Below are positions 25,701 through 54,593 of a stretch of DNA of 60,000 nucleotides, one piece after another. Under the pieces are notes generated by a model. The model ran no database searches and had not been told where the DNA came from. It saw nothing but the letters and a program-made list of their open reading frames with translations. Each line of letters begins with the position of its first letter. Position 1 is the stretch's first letter. Position numbers and translations under genes: made by a program. Source of the DNA: Hydractinia symbiolongicarpus (lineage: Eukaryota > Cnidaria > Hydrozoa > Anthoathecata > Hydractiniidae); NCBI RefSeq assembly GCF_029227915.1, contig NC_079878.1, positions 22,719,501-22,779,500 of the forward strand. Reading direction: 5' to 3'.

Positions 25701-28700
25701 GATGTTTTTCGCAGTGATACAGCCTTCTCGCTTCTTGATCGAGCATGCGGTTTAGGAGTCCCTCTCTCGTTTTGTTTAAAATTACGCTTTAGAAAACCTG
25801 AAACATTAAAACTAAACTTCTTAGAAGATATAACAGCAAAACTAGTTATATATATGAAATAGCGTCTGTGGAAGATTTAAAAACTGTTTGGTTGACACAC
25901 ACTTATTATCGTGTTTGTAATTTGTTGTCTAATTTTCTAATTTTCTTTCCTAATTTAAATTCTATTGATCTACAACAAAAATTGCTTTCTGGATCAATAA
26001 AGACTCTTGAAATTGGGATTTTTTTTGCATTGCTGTGTTAAGCACAAACCTGAATGCAAACGGACAAAATAACATACAAAACTGAGAAAAGATATCGCTT
26101 GATAATCAAACTATTTGATCAGACAAATTGATAATTTGAATTCTACAGTTGACTCTCCCTAATTCGAAATGCCACGGGAAAAAATTTTTGTCCGAATTAT
26201 AAAAAAGTCTCTGTAATTTGAAGTTTTCAAATTAAAATCTTTAATTATAAAATCAAGGAAACATAATTCAGGTTTCATTCAATCTTTACTTTCATATTCT
26301 ACATAAAAAATAAACTTTATTTGAAAAACTGTTTAATATTTGATTGCTTTACATTGGAGAGACAATATTTTTCAACAATACGAGTTGCATCACCAAGTGC
26401 TTTTCTCAGGTCGACACCAAGCAACACTTTAAAATTCGAAATAGGGAGAGAATCAGGCTGAAGGGACTGAAAAACTGTAGAAAGTTTTTTATAAGAGAAT
26501 TTCAAGGAAAATTGACAGTGACCGAGCACTCGTTCGAATTACGGGATATTCAAAATATACAGATTCGAATTAGAGGGAGTCAACTGTATTTAAACCACAG
26601 TGTTTAAACAGAATGAAAACAGTCAAGATGGAAGAGAATTATTTTTCGCAGAAATTAAATGAGTTTCTCTCAATTTCGTAAAAATTAGTTCCAGCTAGTT
26701 AGAAAATTCGCTATTTGGTAATTATTAGGAATTTCTAACTTTCCCAAAATTACTTTGTTTTTGTTTTCTTAAAAAATTCTTAACGAAATTAATTCCATTG
26801 GTATAAAATATAATTACCGGTAATTGATTTGCTACGGTCTCTTTTCTTATCTGACCTTGCTAATGTTCGTCCTTGTCTTCCACCTTCATCTGCAGTATCA
26901 AGTTCATCTCCGGAGGAACTGTAAAAGCCACCTTCAGTATTTACATTTACTGCTTTTGTATACAAGGCATCTGGTACCATTCCAATTAAATGAGAATTTT
27001 TGAATAATAAGTCAACTATTTGCGTGGCTTCTTTCATAGACTTCTCGCTATTTCGATCTTTTGCAGCAGTACACATTAAATTCGGTGCAAACACTATAGC
27101 AAGATTATTTAACGTCATTTTTGATTCAACAGAGTGGTTGGCAACTTCAGCAATAAACTTAGTAAAATACTTCAACACACGCAAATTTTCGTCTGGCAGC
27201 AATAAACAGCACAATGCAATAGCTGATATTGCGTCGTTCATATTATTTAGTGATAAACATTTGATAAATAAAGGCGAATACCGCCCTGTTAATAAAGAGT
27301 CTGGAAGTTCCCGAAAGAACTGCTTTACAAGAGCAGCTACATCATGTGGCTGGACAAAATCACACGAACAACAAGTTCCATCGCGCTCTAATATCTCCTA
27401 AAAATTAAAGGGAATATTTAGATTTTTCATGAGAATTATGCAAAAGTGAACTTTTAACAATAACATTCACTAAATCACATTGACTGCATTGCAAATCTAA
27501 GATTTGCAGTTTTAGTGATCCTGACATTTAGTTAGCCTATGATTTTGTAATATTTATAACTTAGAATTTGCATGAAACCACATGTTCCGTAAAACTGTAT
27601 TGTATTTTCCTGTATCAATTGTTTCTCGAAAAAAATTAAACAAAACAAACTTACTCGTAACATTCTTTGTCGACCAACAGATCCAGATTTTCGAAACAGT
27701 CCTTCAACTTTGACATGTTCATTTAGGTACTCAAAGGCATCAATCAAAAACCTAAAAAAATCATTAATAGATTTTTATTAAAGTAAAATTGCGAAAAAGG
27801 TTGACATATTGGAAGAAAAAAAGAAAAATAATCTTGCTTTCTTTCGTTTCTTACGGATAAAAATTAATACACACAAAAAGCCATAATGACTGACAATGGG
27901 GAAATCTTTGTGCAATATAACAACAGTCTGGAAAATGGCGTAACTACTTTTGCGATTACAAAATTTATCGCATCGCTCATTTTAGCTTTATCGCAACAAA
28001 TTACAATGAAAATCAACTTCCAGTGGCCTTACCATTGGTGGTCCTAAAGTAACGTTACTGATTCACCTTGTTTAGTATAATTGTAGATTGACATTCAACC
28101 AACAAAAAATGACATCATTGATTATCTTCGCATCATTATATTTTCACGAGATGGGATGAGAAAATTTTTGGTTTTTTTTCATTGTTTTTTTCTTTAAAAC
28201 TTTTTTGCTTGATATTATTATTTTTTTCGTTTTTGTGAAAATTAGGGTCAGTAGGGCCCATAGAACAACTAATTAAATAGGAGTTGCCTTAGAAAAAAAA
28301 TTAGGTGGCAGAGTAAAGCTAGTGTCAAGCCAACATTATTTTAGGGCCAGCAATAATATCTTTGTTTGGTTTTAGAACAAAGCAAATATAAAATGTGTGA
28401 TAAATGAAATCAATAAACATTCTTTGTACCAACACTTTAAGTAGGTAAGAAGAAAGAAAAATATATCAGCGTATATTACTAAGATATGCGGACAATATCA
28501 AAATATTTTTTCAGTAAAAAACAGGTAAATAAAACACATAAGGTCATGCAGATTCTCTTTTATAACAATCCACCAGTATTTGAAATAATACAGTACTTAC
28601 ATAGGCACTGAAAAGTATTGGTCGTCTTTTATGCTTTTTGATGGTATTTTGTCAAGGGGTACACCAAACAACTTACTTTCATTTTCCCCATCCTTCAATC

Positions 28701-28900
28701 AAATAAAACATAACATTTATCAAGTGGAGTTGGAGCTGTGAAATCTAATCATTGAAACATAGGTGTTACTTTTCACTAATTTATACCTGACATTTGTTAA
28801 GCTTCTCTTTGGGAGGCTTTATTGCAAATTTCTCTTTTAGTTCCGTTCTTACAACTTTTCGAATGGCATCACGGAAGTCTATGCTGAATATGTCTTTCAT
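19744..28900 (-). CDS. ARHGAP11A: ARHGAP11A-like Rho GTPase-activating protein (spliced gene)
   Basis: This RhoGAP protein stimulates GTP hydrolysis by Rho. Minus-strand coding exons: 28900-28787, 28692-28601, 27751-27655, 27397-26818, 25797-25642, 22743-22659, 22542-22433, 21988-21712, 20579-20516, 20052-19744. They sum to 1884 nt, about 627 aa, in one frame. The RhoGAP domain spans about residues 50-235. It has FGVPLDKIP, the arginine finger in GLFRKSGSV (Arg89), VAALVKQFFRELP, and MTLNNLAIVFAPNL. The short N-terminus and IPSFLVDA-like linker pattern match vertebrate ARHGAP11A better than other RhoGAPs. The C-terminal half is Ser/Lys/Arg-rich and probably disordered, with several Ser/Thr-Pro sites (VITPRR-like, PKTPIEL, SPVTPEG, YSVTPQ). 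The exon 6 donor at 22658 (AAAAAG|GTATGT) was preferred over one at 22669 because only it keeps frame. A LINE and two MITEs lie in introns. Confidence 0.85.
20303..20515 (-). other. possible alternative 3' end of ARHGAP11A-like gene (in-frame retained intron)
   Basis: Beyond the exon ending at 20516 the reading frame stays open through the intron. It continues into VATQFKEFSIVPKFLHDQN and stops at 20303. Two acceptor-like AGs lie at 20421-20422 and 20408-20409. No spliced version joins the last exon (20052) in frame with a good donor. I therefore joined 20516 directly to 20052 and flag this as a possible alternative C-terminus. Confidence 0.3.
20891..21301. mobile_element. MITE with ACCGTATTTTCTC termini (in ARHGAP11A-like intron)
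   Basis: The left end ACCGTATTTTCTCAAAAA and the right end TTTTCGAGAAAATACGGT form terminal inverted repeats of about 18 bp with one mismatch, 411 bp apart. There is no coding capacity. The superfamily is not assigned; flanks are AT-rich, so the target duplication is ambiguous. Confidence 0.65.
23420..25580 (+). mobile_element. 5'-truncated CR1/jockey-type LINE, reverse transcriptase
   Basis: An ORF of 637 codons (23420-25333) encodes a non-LTR reverse transcriptase. It has NYRPISILNSFSKILERLL, GFRSKYST, the motif A region LMDLSKAFDSIDH, GVPQGSILGPLLFNVFIND, and catalytic FADD at 24608-24619 (residues about 397-400). The endonuclease domain is missing, so the copy is 5'-truncated near 23.41-23.43 kb. 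A TAG at 25331-25333 interrupts the conserved C-terminal block at the Trp of WNSLPD; the frame then continues NSLPDRVKSSLSIKRFKKN to 25525. The 3' end carries an AATAATAAT-like tail near 25560-25580. It lies antisense in the intron between exons 5 and 6 of the ARHGAP11A-like gene. High integrity suggests a fairly recent insertion. Confidence 0.9.
26146..26586. mobile_element. pogo/Tc1-mariner-like MITE
   Basis: Terminal inverted repeats start CAGTTGACTCTCCCTAATTC on the left and, reverse-complemented, CAGTTGACTCCCTCTAATTC on the right. A TA dinucleotide flanks each end (26144-26145 and 26587-26588). The length is 441 bp with no transposase. TIR start CAGTTGACTC and TA duplication fit pogo/Tigger-type elements. 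It sits in ARHGAP11A-like intron 4. Confidence 0.8.
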
Positions 28901-29639
28901 ATTATATCATTTCTAAAAAAAAAAATAGATAGGAATATATATGCAACATAATTTTTGAAGGACACATATTTGTGTCCCCAATGTGTTTTATGGTCATTTC
29001 CTACTGTATGAAAAGGACAACTGTCTAACATGACCAACAAACACTATTTGTCATCCAGCCATACAACATAATCTAGTCAATCACATTTTTCAAAAACAGA
29101 AAAAAAGGGCAATTTTTTGTGATCACCTGTTGGTTGAAAGTATTGAAGATAATAAGAAGAATATTATCCAAATTTAATTTTAACATTTTTTTTATATTTT
29201 AAACGCATTTATTAATTCAGTGCTGGGCATTAGGTTGTGAAAAACATGTCAATAACAGCTAAAACTATCAGAGGCAAATCATTTCAATATGCTGAATGTA
29301 ATTGCTAAGATATAAAGAAATTAGAATAACATTCCACACAAAAGAAAAAAATGATCTTCAGGAGTGTGTTCTAGAGAGAGCATAGGAATCGCAATTAAAA
29401 GAAAAAATCGTATGTTTGTATGTTTTTGTACCAAAAGAATAACATCAGTGCAGTGTACCGGGGTAACGGAATCTTGTTCTTCTGCTTTTTTAAAATTTAA
29501 TTTTTAAGATTGCACATACACTGAATGTGCGGAATTGAGGCGTGTAATTCATCGCACACATACCTAAAATATTACGAAATTGCCTGCATACTTGTCTACG
29601 TATTACTTCCTTTATATGATTTATATGATCCTATATATT

Positions 29640-29850
29640 GCACTGTATAACAACGAAACAAAATCTTTACTACACTACACTATATTCTACTACAGAGAAA
29701 TATGCTTTACTACGCTCTACTGCAGCCTACTTCGTTCCACTACAGGCTACTACGCTTTACTACAGCCCACTACACTCTTACTACAGGCTACTACGGAGAA
29801 ATACGTTTTATTACAGCCTGCTACAGAAAATAACGTACTGCTACAGAACC
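29640..29850. repeat. degenerate CTACTACRG/TTACTAC simple repeat
   Basis: This is a run of imperfect CTACTACAGSC / CTTTACTACAG units about 9-18 bp long. A smaller relative lies at 30265-30320. ORFs rich in Tyr/Leu/Thr here are repeat artefacts. Confidence 0.7.
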
Positions 29851-31047
29851 AGATCAATTCGGTCACACAGTCAATTGTTTCACTGTTAAAACCACTGCAG
29901 CCTAGTAATATCGGAAAATATCACTAAATACATGTTGGTACGAATATGTACTGCGATCGTTGTAACTCAAGCGGACTGATACCGTTAGAAAATCAATGAA
30001 ATGTAGTTTTAGAAACTGTGTCTATTTCTTCGGCGCACGCTAACGGCTTGGATTAGTCCCACTGTCTATATAGGTGCTTGAGTTGCTGTATTTGAAGACA
30101 ATTATATTAAAACTCAAACATCTAAGACATTCCAATGACATTATTAACCTGCCATTACTAGCCTCCTAAATTTGTAAGAAAAAAAATTAAAAAACAATTA
30201 TTTCATGCCAAATGAGTTACAGTAGTCTTTACAGCTCCCTCCAACAAGAGCAAACTTGCTAAATAACGTACTACTACACATCACTTCTTAAAATTACGCT
30301 GTACTACAATCTACTACAGGGAAAGGAAAGTCCTGCTACACTGTAAAACATACATTGATGCGCCTCACTAGTGTGCTAGGCTATTGTGTGGTGAAATTGA
30401 AGCATATGGAGAATGGGAAATCATTATCTCAACAAGGTTTGGGAAAGTACATAGGTCTAAAGCATGTTGAATGTGTGATCTCCTTCATATTCAGGAAGTA
30501 ATACGTGGATGACTTACCAGAGTTTACTGGATAAACTTTTTTTGCGACTTGAAAAATTAACAAAATTTCTTGAGATAAACTTTTGTGAATAAACGATTTC
30601 AAATTTTTTGTGAGATAAACTTTTGTGAAAAAGGTCGAATTCATGAAAGTTTCTCTGATTCAAGTAGTCATCCTCTATGTGGTGAGACGTTACAGTCAAT
30701 TGCTTTGTTATTAAAACCAAAATCTGGGATAGTCTTCAAAATTTTCCATATGTAAATCAGTTAGTATCTTTTACTACGTCGTTTAGTATGATTTTTAACG
30801 AAAAAAATTTAGCAAGTTTTTAAAAAAAGTCACAGAATTATGATGCGTAAAATCCAATTTATAAATTTAGTGTGAATCAGTCCCCATGTAATAAAAAACG
30901 AAACTTTTGAAATTATTATAAAATGCTAGTTACATTGAAATGCGGCAGAAACATTGGAAAATGTACAGACCCGAAAGAAATTACAGCAATCTTGATGTGG
31001 ATTTACTAGAAGCAGGATTAGTAGAGATGCAGGAATAATAGAGTTTA

Positions 31048-32687
31048 GGGATCGTCTCAAAATGTTCGTACGTAGTTCGTATAAAAAACTTCGTATCGAT
31101 TTATTAAATTTTTCGTATCATTTTATTTTTATTACGAACTTTTTCGTATCATCAAAATTACAAGTTCGTATAAAGTTCGTATCATTTAAAATAAAGTTCG
31201 TATGTAGTTTGTATCATTTAAAGAAGTTTGTATAAAAATTTGCTTATACGAAGTTCGTTTAAATATCATGAAAACAGGATCGTAGAAAGCGAAAAGATCG
31301 CCGTAGATTGTTTAAAAATCATGAAAACGAGATCGTAGAAAGCGAAAAGGTCGCCGTAGATCGTTTAAAAATCATGAAAACGGGATCGTAGAAAGCGAAA
31401 AGATCGCCGTAGATCGTTTAAAAATCATGCAAACGGGATCATAGAAAACGAAAAGATCCCCGTAGATCGTTTAAAAATCATGAAAACGGGATCGTAGTAA
31501 ACGAAAAGATTGCTGTAGATCGTTTAAATATCATGAAAACGGGATCATAGAAAACGAAAAGATCCCCGTAGATCGTTTAAAAATCATGAAAACAAGATCG
31601 TAGAAAGCGAAAAGATAGCCATAGATCGTTTAAATATGATGCAAACGGGATCGTAGAAAGCGAAAAGATCGTCGTAGATCGTTTAAAAATAATGAAAACG
31701 AGATCGTAAAAAGCGAAAAGGTCGCCGTAGATTGTTTAAAAATCATGAAAACAGGATCGTAGAAAACGAAAAGATCGCGTAGATTGTTTAAAAATCATGA
31801 AAACAGGATCGTAGAAAACGAAAAGATCGCATAGATCGTTTAAATATCATGAAACAGGATCGTAGAAAGCGAAAAGATCGCCGTAGATCGTTTAAAAATA
31901 ATGAAAACAAGATCATAGAAAGCAAAAAGATCGCTGCAGATCGTTTAAAAATCATGAAAACGGGATCCTAGAACGGGATCCTAGAAAGCGAAAAGATCGC
32001 CCTAGATCGTTTAAAAATCATGAAAACGGGATCGTAGAAAACGAAAAGATTGCTGTAGATCGTTTAAATATCATGAAAACGGGATCATAGAACGGGATCC
32101 TAGAAAGCGAAAAGATCGCCCTAGATCGTTTAAAAATCATGAAAACAAGATCATAGAAAGCGAAAAGATCGCCGTAGATCGTTTAAATAACATGAAAACG
32201 GCATCGTAGAAAACGAAAAGATCGCCGTAAATTGTTTAAAAATCATGAAAGCGGGATTGTATAAAGCGAAAAGATCGCCCTAGATTGAACCTATGAATAT
32301 GCAATTTTTTTTCAATATTATACTTTTTTTATTTCTGGTTTTGTTTAAAGTTCGTATCACTTCTTTACGTCTTTTAAAAAAAAATCGTTTATTTTTTGTT
32401 TTTGGTTTCGTATTGAAATAATTATGCACAATTACGCCGGTACTTTTGAAGTTCGTTTCAAGATTGTATAGCAATTTAATTTATTCAAAGTTTGTATCAT
32501 TTCATTTTGTACGATAAAAAAACTTTGTTTAAGTTCGTATCATATATTAAAAAAGTTCGTATAAACTTTGTTTACATTTTGTATTTTAAACGAAGCACTT
32601 CGTATGACATTCGTTTCACGAAACGAAGTTCTTCGTAGCGTTCGTATAATTATACAAAAAAACATACAAACATTTTGAGACGATCCC
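31048..32687. mobile_element. PIF/Harbinger-like non-autonomous element (1640 bp)
   Basis: The two ends are near-perfect inverted repeats of about 25 bp (GGGATCGTCTCAAAATGTT then YGTAYG). The element is flanked by the 3-bp direct repeat TTA at 31045-31047 and 32688-32690. A TTA/TAA target duplication and GGG-starting TIRs fit PIF/Harbinger. Sub-terminal zones are rich in AAGTTCGTATCAT-type repeats. The centre is a minisatellite (31265-32287). No transposase ORF is present. Confidence 0.8.
31265..32287. repeat. 53-bp minisatellite, 19 copies, inside the Harbinger-like element
   Basis: Units of about 53 bp share ATCATGAAAACGGGATCGTAG, then AAAGCGAAAAGATCGCC, then GTAGATCGTTTAAAA. I counted 19 units; two carry a duplicated ACGGGATCCTAGA block. 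Higher-order similarity (units 4 and 6; 14 and 16) points to block duplication. Confidence 0.9.
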
Positions 32688-33297
32688 TTATACAGTAACA
32701 GCTGTAGCAACAAAGAGCAATTGTACCAAATGTTACACTGAGTGTGCTCCTTATTTTTTTTGTGCATATTTTAAAATTTAATTCTCTACCTAGTCTAACA
32801 AACTAAACTTGTATTTGGGTTGTGAAAAACATGTCAATAACACCTAAAAATGGTACCTGTCATACTGCTCCATTATCAGAACCACCATTCTCGGGGCAAA
32901 AAAGTCACATGACGATTACGTAATTTTTCGGCAACATTATCTACCATCTTAAAGGGGGGCGAACAAAACATAAATGGCTAAAAAAAAGAAATGTTTAAGT
33001 GGCTCATCACATGTGGAGTTTACAAACGTAAATGTGTTTTGATTCAGACCACTTGTGACCACAACTTATCTGTTGAAGAATCTTCTTTTCTTCTGATAGC
33101 CTTTAACCATAATATTCTTCGTTTTTCATTAGCAGGCAGTATATAAAATTTCAACGTTGGATTAAGATTTGCTAAGCAGCCATAAACACAACAGCTTTTA
33201 ACCATGTTTACCTACTAGCGCAGTGGCTGTTTCGTGAATGTCGCCCCCATGTCAAAATAGTAGACTTTCAGACAAATTTGATGACGTGGCATTTGCC

Positions 33298-33600
33298 ACA
33301 AGAATGGCTTAGTGGTTGTAACTCTTACACTTTGTGCAGGAGACCAGGATTTGATTCCCTTTGATGGCAATAATTTACTATGGGCAAGTGGATGTTAACG
33401 TAGCCCAAAGTTAATCCAAGACATGTGAAGGAAATTGGGGACAGTGGGTCGTTGCGTGTTGCAGGTAGTTGTCTGGTAAAGCATGGGCCCTAATTTGGTC
33501 TGCGTAGCTCAAAACGAGCATTAAATACTCTTGGACTTCCCATCTAAGCCATGGCCCCTCCTGGAAATAATAGACATGGTATACCCCTCGATATTTGTGT
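33298..33600 (+). mobile_element. tRNA-derived SINE
   Basis: The 5' part resembles a tRNA: box A-like TGGCTTAGTGG at 33305-33315 and box B-like GGATTTGATTCC at 33347-33358, correctly spaced for an internal Pol III promoter. A non-tRNA body follows, with TTGGACTTCCCATCTAAGCC and GGCCCCTCCTGGAAATAA near the 3' end. The exact 3' boundary is uncertain. Confidence 0.65.
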
Positions 33601-34636
33601 AAAATAATATCATCTAGCTAGCTAGAATTATCAGCATTTCTTATTAAAAACAAGTAACAGAAATACAGACACGGGTATAACTATCACTTCTTATTTTAGT
33701 TAACAGTTTTCATATCATATAAAAGAATATATATAAAATACAGAAAGCACGCAGATTTGTAGGATTGAAATCGAAATCATTTTCTACCACCAACAACACA
33801 CACCACAACATTCTTAAATTTTGGCTCCAAATTATATGATTGGCTTTGCTGGTTTAAATCGACTTTGTTTTGCTGTCCAAGCTGGGCATCAGGCGAAGTA
33901 CGTACATATACGCTAATTTGAGCAAATTCCTCATAGGTACGGCTTGGCTAACTCGGGGGAGAAAATTCAAAACATTCTACATGACAAATATATAGAAGTT
34001 GTTTTCGACCGCAAAAAAGTAAGCATGGTTGAAGTGAAGAAGTAAATGATTTACATGCGTGGGTCTTTTAGTAATTTGTTTTGTATTTTTTGATATCATC
34101 ATAAGGTTACAGTGAAGGAAGGAGGTTGAAGACCTTGCTTATGCCAGGTAATTTCCGTTATGTCCTCCCAACTATATTACGACCACAAAAACATACAAAA
34201 ACTAAGTTCGAAGTTCAAATCAGTTATAAAATAAAATCTTTAAGATATATAGTTTACACGACATTATAGTGGTATTTGAAAGAAAAATTTTTAATTATGG
34301 TTAGTGTATTTTTGGGTCTAAATATTTTACAAATAATAGTTACATAAACAGGTAAAGATTTTCGTGAGAAAAGGAGAATTAATTTTTGCAAAATTACACA
34401 ATTTAATTAAATATTTTTCATTTTATACTGTTTTTATGCAAGACCCATTCATTTGGGGACATATGATAGGGCCACTATTGCAAATCTGTCAAGTTCACGT
34501 CCTGTGAATTACTTGCAAAAATGAGTTGGTCAGTCAGCTTAATTTTTCGTTTTTTCATTTTTTCCGACTTTTGGTTGCGAACATAACACATTTTTGATGG
34601 TGGTCTTGAAATATGATAAAGATTGAAATACACATG

Positions 34637-34814
34637 TCTATTGTATTAGTGAATAGCCATTGTCTGTCTGTCTTTCCGCAGACCCCCTGCTGAGTTAAAA
34701 AATGATGTTACGGAAACACTAATATCAAATGCGATATATTTTTTTCCACTTTGTTGCGACGGGTAAATATAAAGGTCGGGCGAACCCATGGATTTTTCCA
34801 CAGGCAACAACTAG
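34637..34814 (+). mobile_element. short Helitron-like non-autonomous element, copy b
   Basis: It starts TCTATTGTATTAGTGAATAG, followed by (TCTG)n and CAGACCCCCTGC, and ends with the palindrome TGGATTTTTCCA about 10 nt before CTAG-T. It matches copy a at both ends and copy c internally (TGTTACGGAAAC...ATGCGATA). Immediately after CTAG the sequence TCTATTATATTAATA resembles the 5' end again, a possible head-to-tail remnant. Confidence 0.65.
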
Positions 34815-35662
34815 TCTATTATATTAATAATATCTAGCTATTTCAGACCATCAACCCTTCCAGTCTAATAAATATAAAAAACAAATGGGAAGGAAAAAAC
34901 ATATTTGTGTTATATTTTTTAATTTTGGTTTATCCACTGAGTAAGAAAATATCTAACTGTTCTGGCCTGAATGCCGAATTATAGACAGGCAAAAAGTAAG
35001 GTTTATAATTTCTTGTCAGAATTCCATTTGGTTCTGTTCTCCCAGGAGATCCTGTTTCAACTAAAAAAAAAAATTTTTCTATCTTCTGATCATGTAATTT
35101 ACCCAAATCTGGGAAATTGTTAAAGTTGATGAAAGTACTGATTAAAAACAAATTTATTCTAGTGTTATTAAAGTGGATGTGTGTGTGAAAGGGTTTCATG
35201 TCTTTAAAAGAGAAACCAATTGTTGACACCACCACTAATTTAGATTTCAACTTCGAACTTTCCACTTGTTTTCTAAAAAATGATTGTGTACTTTCTTTTT
35301 TAGGCTTTTATTTTCTTACAGAAGGTTGGAAGAAATCAATTTAGCTATAAATAATTTTTGGGGGAAAAGGGACCCATGTTTAACTGTAGAATTTTATACA
35401 ATGTTCTGTTTGTTATGTTTCACTTTCAAGGAAAAAAAAGAAACTTAGTTTAAACTAGGACATTTTTGTCCATGTTTGTATTTATTTGTATATACTTGTG
35501 TTTATATAAAGAGAAATTGAAAAATAAATAAATAAATAAAGCTAGTGTAGAACCACCATCGCCTTGAGAAATGTGTGAAAAAATTGTTTAATAATAAGAG
35601 TTTGCAACCATGTAAAATTTGCTACTTAGTTAATGTTAACTTTTTAGAAATTTTATGTTCAA

Positions 35663-52649
<16,987 letters not shown>

Positions 52650-52750
52650 TATGATACCAGCTGTTCGTCGTCACATTTTGACGTAATGTCATTCTAACTT
52701 CCGGAAGAATCTCATGCAGTTGTGTGTGTGAGTGAAATCAAAACGCACTG

Positions 52751-52756
52751 AATAAA
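52751..52756 (+). terminator. RASGRP polyadenylation signal
   Basis: AATAAA lies about 100 nt downstream of the TGA at 52647-52649, a usual distance for a compact 3' UTR. Confidence 0.6.
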
Positions 52757-53060
52757 ATGGTGGTCATGAAGCAATACATACCCTCTTGGAGTCACAACCT
52801 CATGAGATTAATGTAAACAAAAACTGAATACAGGTATAAATAAACGGCATCAACCAGCACAAGCGACTGGAATCCAGTACAGTATATATGTACAAAGTAT
52901 GCAAAAAGCATTTTAAGCGACATTTAATTTTATTTATATTTCGATTAAGTTGTGTGTATTTATATGGAGGATTAGAATTCATGTTTTATAAGGATTATAT
53001 CTTAACATTTTAACAATTGTATATATGTCTTAACTTCTTTTACTTACGGATTTTGTAATG

Positions 53061-53235
53061 CTTCCGTTAAACGCCCAGGGCGCTTTTATAAATTTAACCA
53101 TTTGTGGGGCGTTCATTTTTAAGGTAACATCTCAATAATATTATTGTTAATTCTGATATTGAGTTAATTCTTCACTAAAAAGACTCCGTTTTAGACTTTT
53201 TGGGGCGTTTAAGAGAAGCGGGCGTTTAATGGAAG
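53061..53235. mobile_element. 175-bp MITE with CTTCCRTTAAACGCCC termini
   Basis: The left end CTTCCGTTAAACGCCC and the right end GGGCGTTTAATGGAAG are inverted repeats with one mismatch. GGGCGTT modules also occur inside. There is no coding capacity. Confidence 0.65.
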
Positions 53236-53922
53236 TATGGCGGGAACTAGTATTGGAGAAAGTACATCCTTGTACACTGCACATAAAAAATTGACAGTGA
53301 ATATTTTTTAGTAGATGTGCATAGAGATTAGTCCGGAGATCAAAAAATTTATTTTTGAAGGAATTCGACAGAATGCAAAGAAGATCAAATGTTTTTTTAT
53401 GCGTCAAGTTAATAAAAATAGTGTTTCACCAGTACTTCCTGGCGTTAAAACGAGCCCTTATGTTAAACTGCAAGCTAAAAGGATTCATCACAAACTCTTA
53501 TGAAAAAAGCTCGTTTTTGATTTGTTATTGGATGAAGATAACATGTTATAACTAATTTTTGTAATAGCTTTTAGAAAGTTATAACGTTTCAAGTACGCCA
53601 TTTTGAATTCCGGTTTTAGAGCACGTGTTTTACTGTTGTAGATTGTTTTACATATTGTACAGTATTATATGAATTGACAAAAAATTATAGTTCTTTTCTT
53701 GGCGTAGTTAGTTGTAATAATGATAAAATTCTACCGGGATACGCAGTCAATCTGGAAAGTTTTAGAGGATTTTAGAAACAGATCATTGTTTGGTGAATTT
53801 CGGGTAGTTTTAAGGATTGATAGAAGCAAGGGAATTCTGTTTGGTGTGGACATATCTTGAAAACTATGACATCAATACAGTTCTGGATGCCATCTTGAGC
53901 ACATACAAAAATCCATTCGATC

Positions 53923-54057
53923 TGCTAGAAGCTATGGTATGACAAAACAACATGATGAAGACGAAGTTAACTTGACAATGATGCGTGATTTGCTAGAAGC
54001 TATGGTATGACAAAAAACATGATGAAGACGAAGTTAACTTTGACAATGATGCGTGAG
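53923..54057. repeat. 68-bp tandem duplication
   Basis: Two copies begin TGCTAGAAGCTATGGTATGA at 53923 and 53991 and differ by a few indels. I see no gene in 53236-56000 around it. Confidence 0.85.
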
Positions 54058-54544
54058 CTAATTCTATTTGTTGTGGAATAAATAATGAAAGAAGTATGCT
54101 GAAAATAATACAGAATGGCAACAGGGCTAGAAAAGTTTAAAAAACATTAATTTTGTTTGTTTCTTTAATGTTTATCAGACATTTAGCATAATGTAAAGGG
54201 AAGAAAAATTTGCGCAATAAAAGATTGCGGAATTACAGATTGCGAATTGGAGAATCATGATCGCTTGATAATTTTTTTTTCATTTCAGTCGTTAAGATTC
54301 ATTCTTTTGAAAATTTCTTTCGATGTAAATAATTGAGGGATTTCCTTCACATAGCAAAACAACGACAGAAATAACTTCCTTATTCATAGAAATTGACAAA
54401 ATTAGATTTCGAATTTTATTTTATTTTTTGAATTGCAAAATTTTGGCCAAATTTGCAATCTTTAATTCCGCAATTGAAGTATATTCATGTATAAATTGTA
54501 TATGTGTTCATATGTGTATGAAACCTGTATAATATAATTACTTT

Positions 54545-54560
54545 ATAATAATAATAATAA

Positions 54561-54593
<33 letters not shown>
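54545..54593. repeat. (TAA)n microsatellite
   Basis: About 16 TAA/ATA units with one interruption. A shorter AATAATAAT run occurs at about 55540. Confidence 0.9.

Larger units (their letters stand above)
28901..35662. other. intergenic region between divergent ARHGAP11A-like and RASGRP genes
   Basis: No conserved coding exon was recognised. It holds the TACTACR repeat, a Harbinger-like element, a SINE and a Helitron-like element, listed separately. The promoters of both genes should lie here. An (AAAT)n run near 35524-35540 resembles a retroposon tail. The 111-aa minus ORF at 34930-35265 has no recognisable domain. Confidence 0.5.

Noticed and set aside
29580-29927. Tyr/Leu/Thr-rich ORFs
   Set aside because: They arise from the CTACTACAG-like simple repeat.
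31265-32287. CRISPR-like array
   Set aside because: Units are contiguous 53-bp repeats without unique spacers, sit inside a TIR-bounded element, and the genome is eukaryotic.
34930-35265. 111-codon minus-strand ORF upstream of RASGRP
   Set aside because: No recognisable domain and no splice partners; probably chance or part of an old retroposon.
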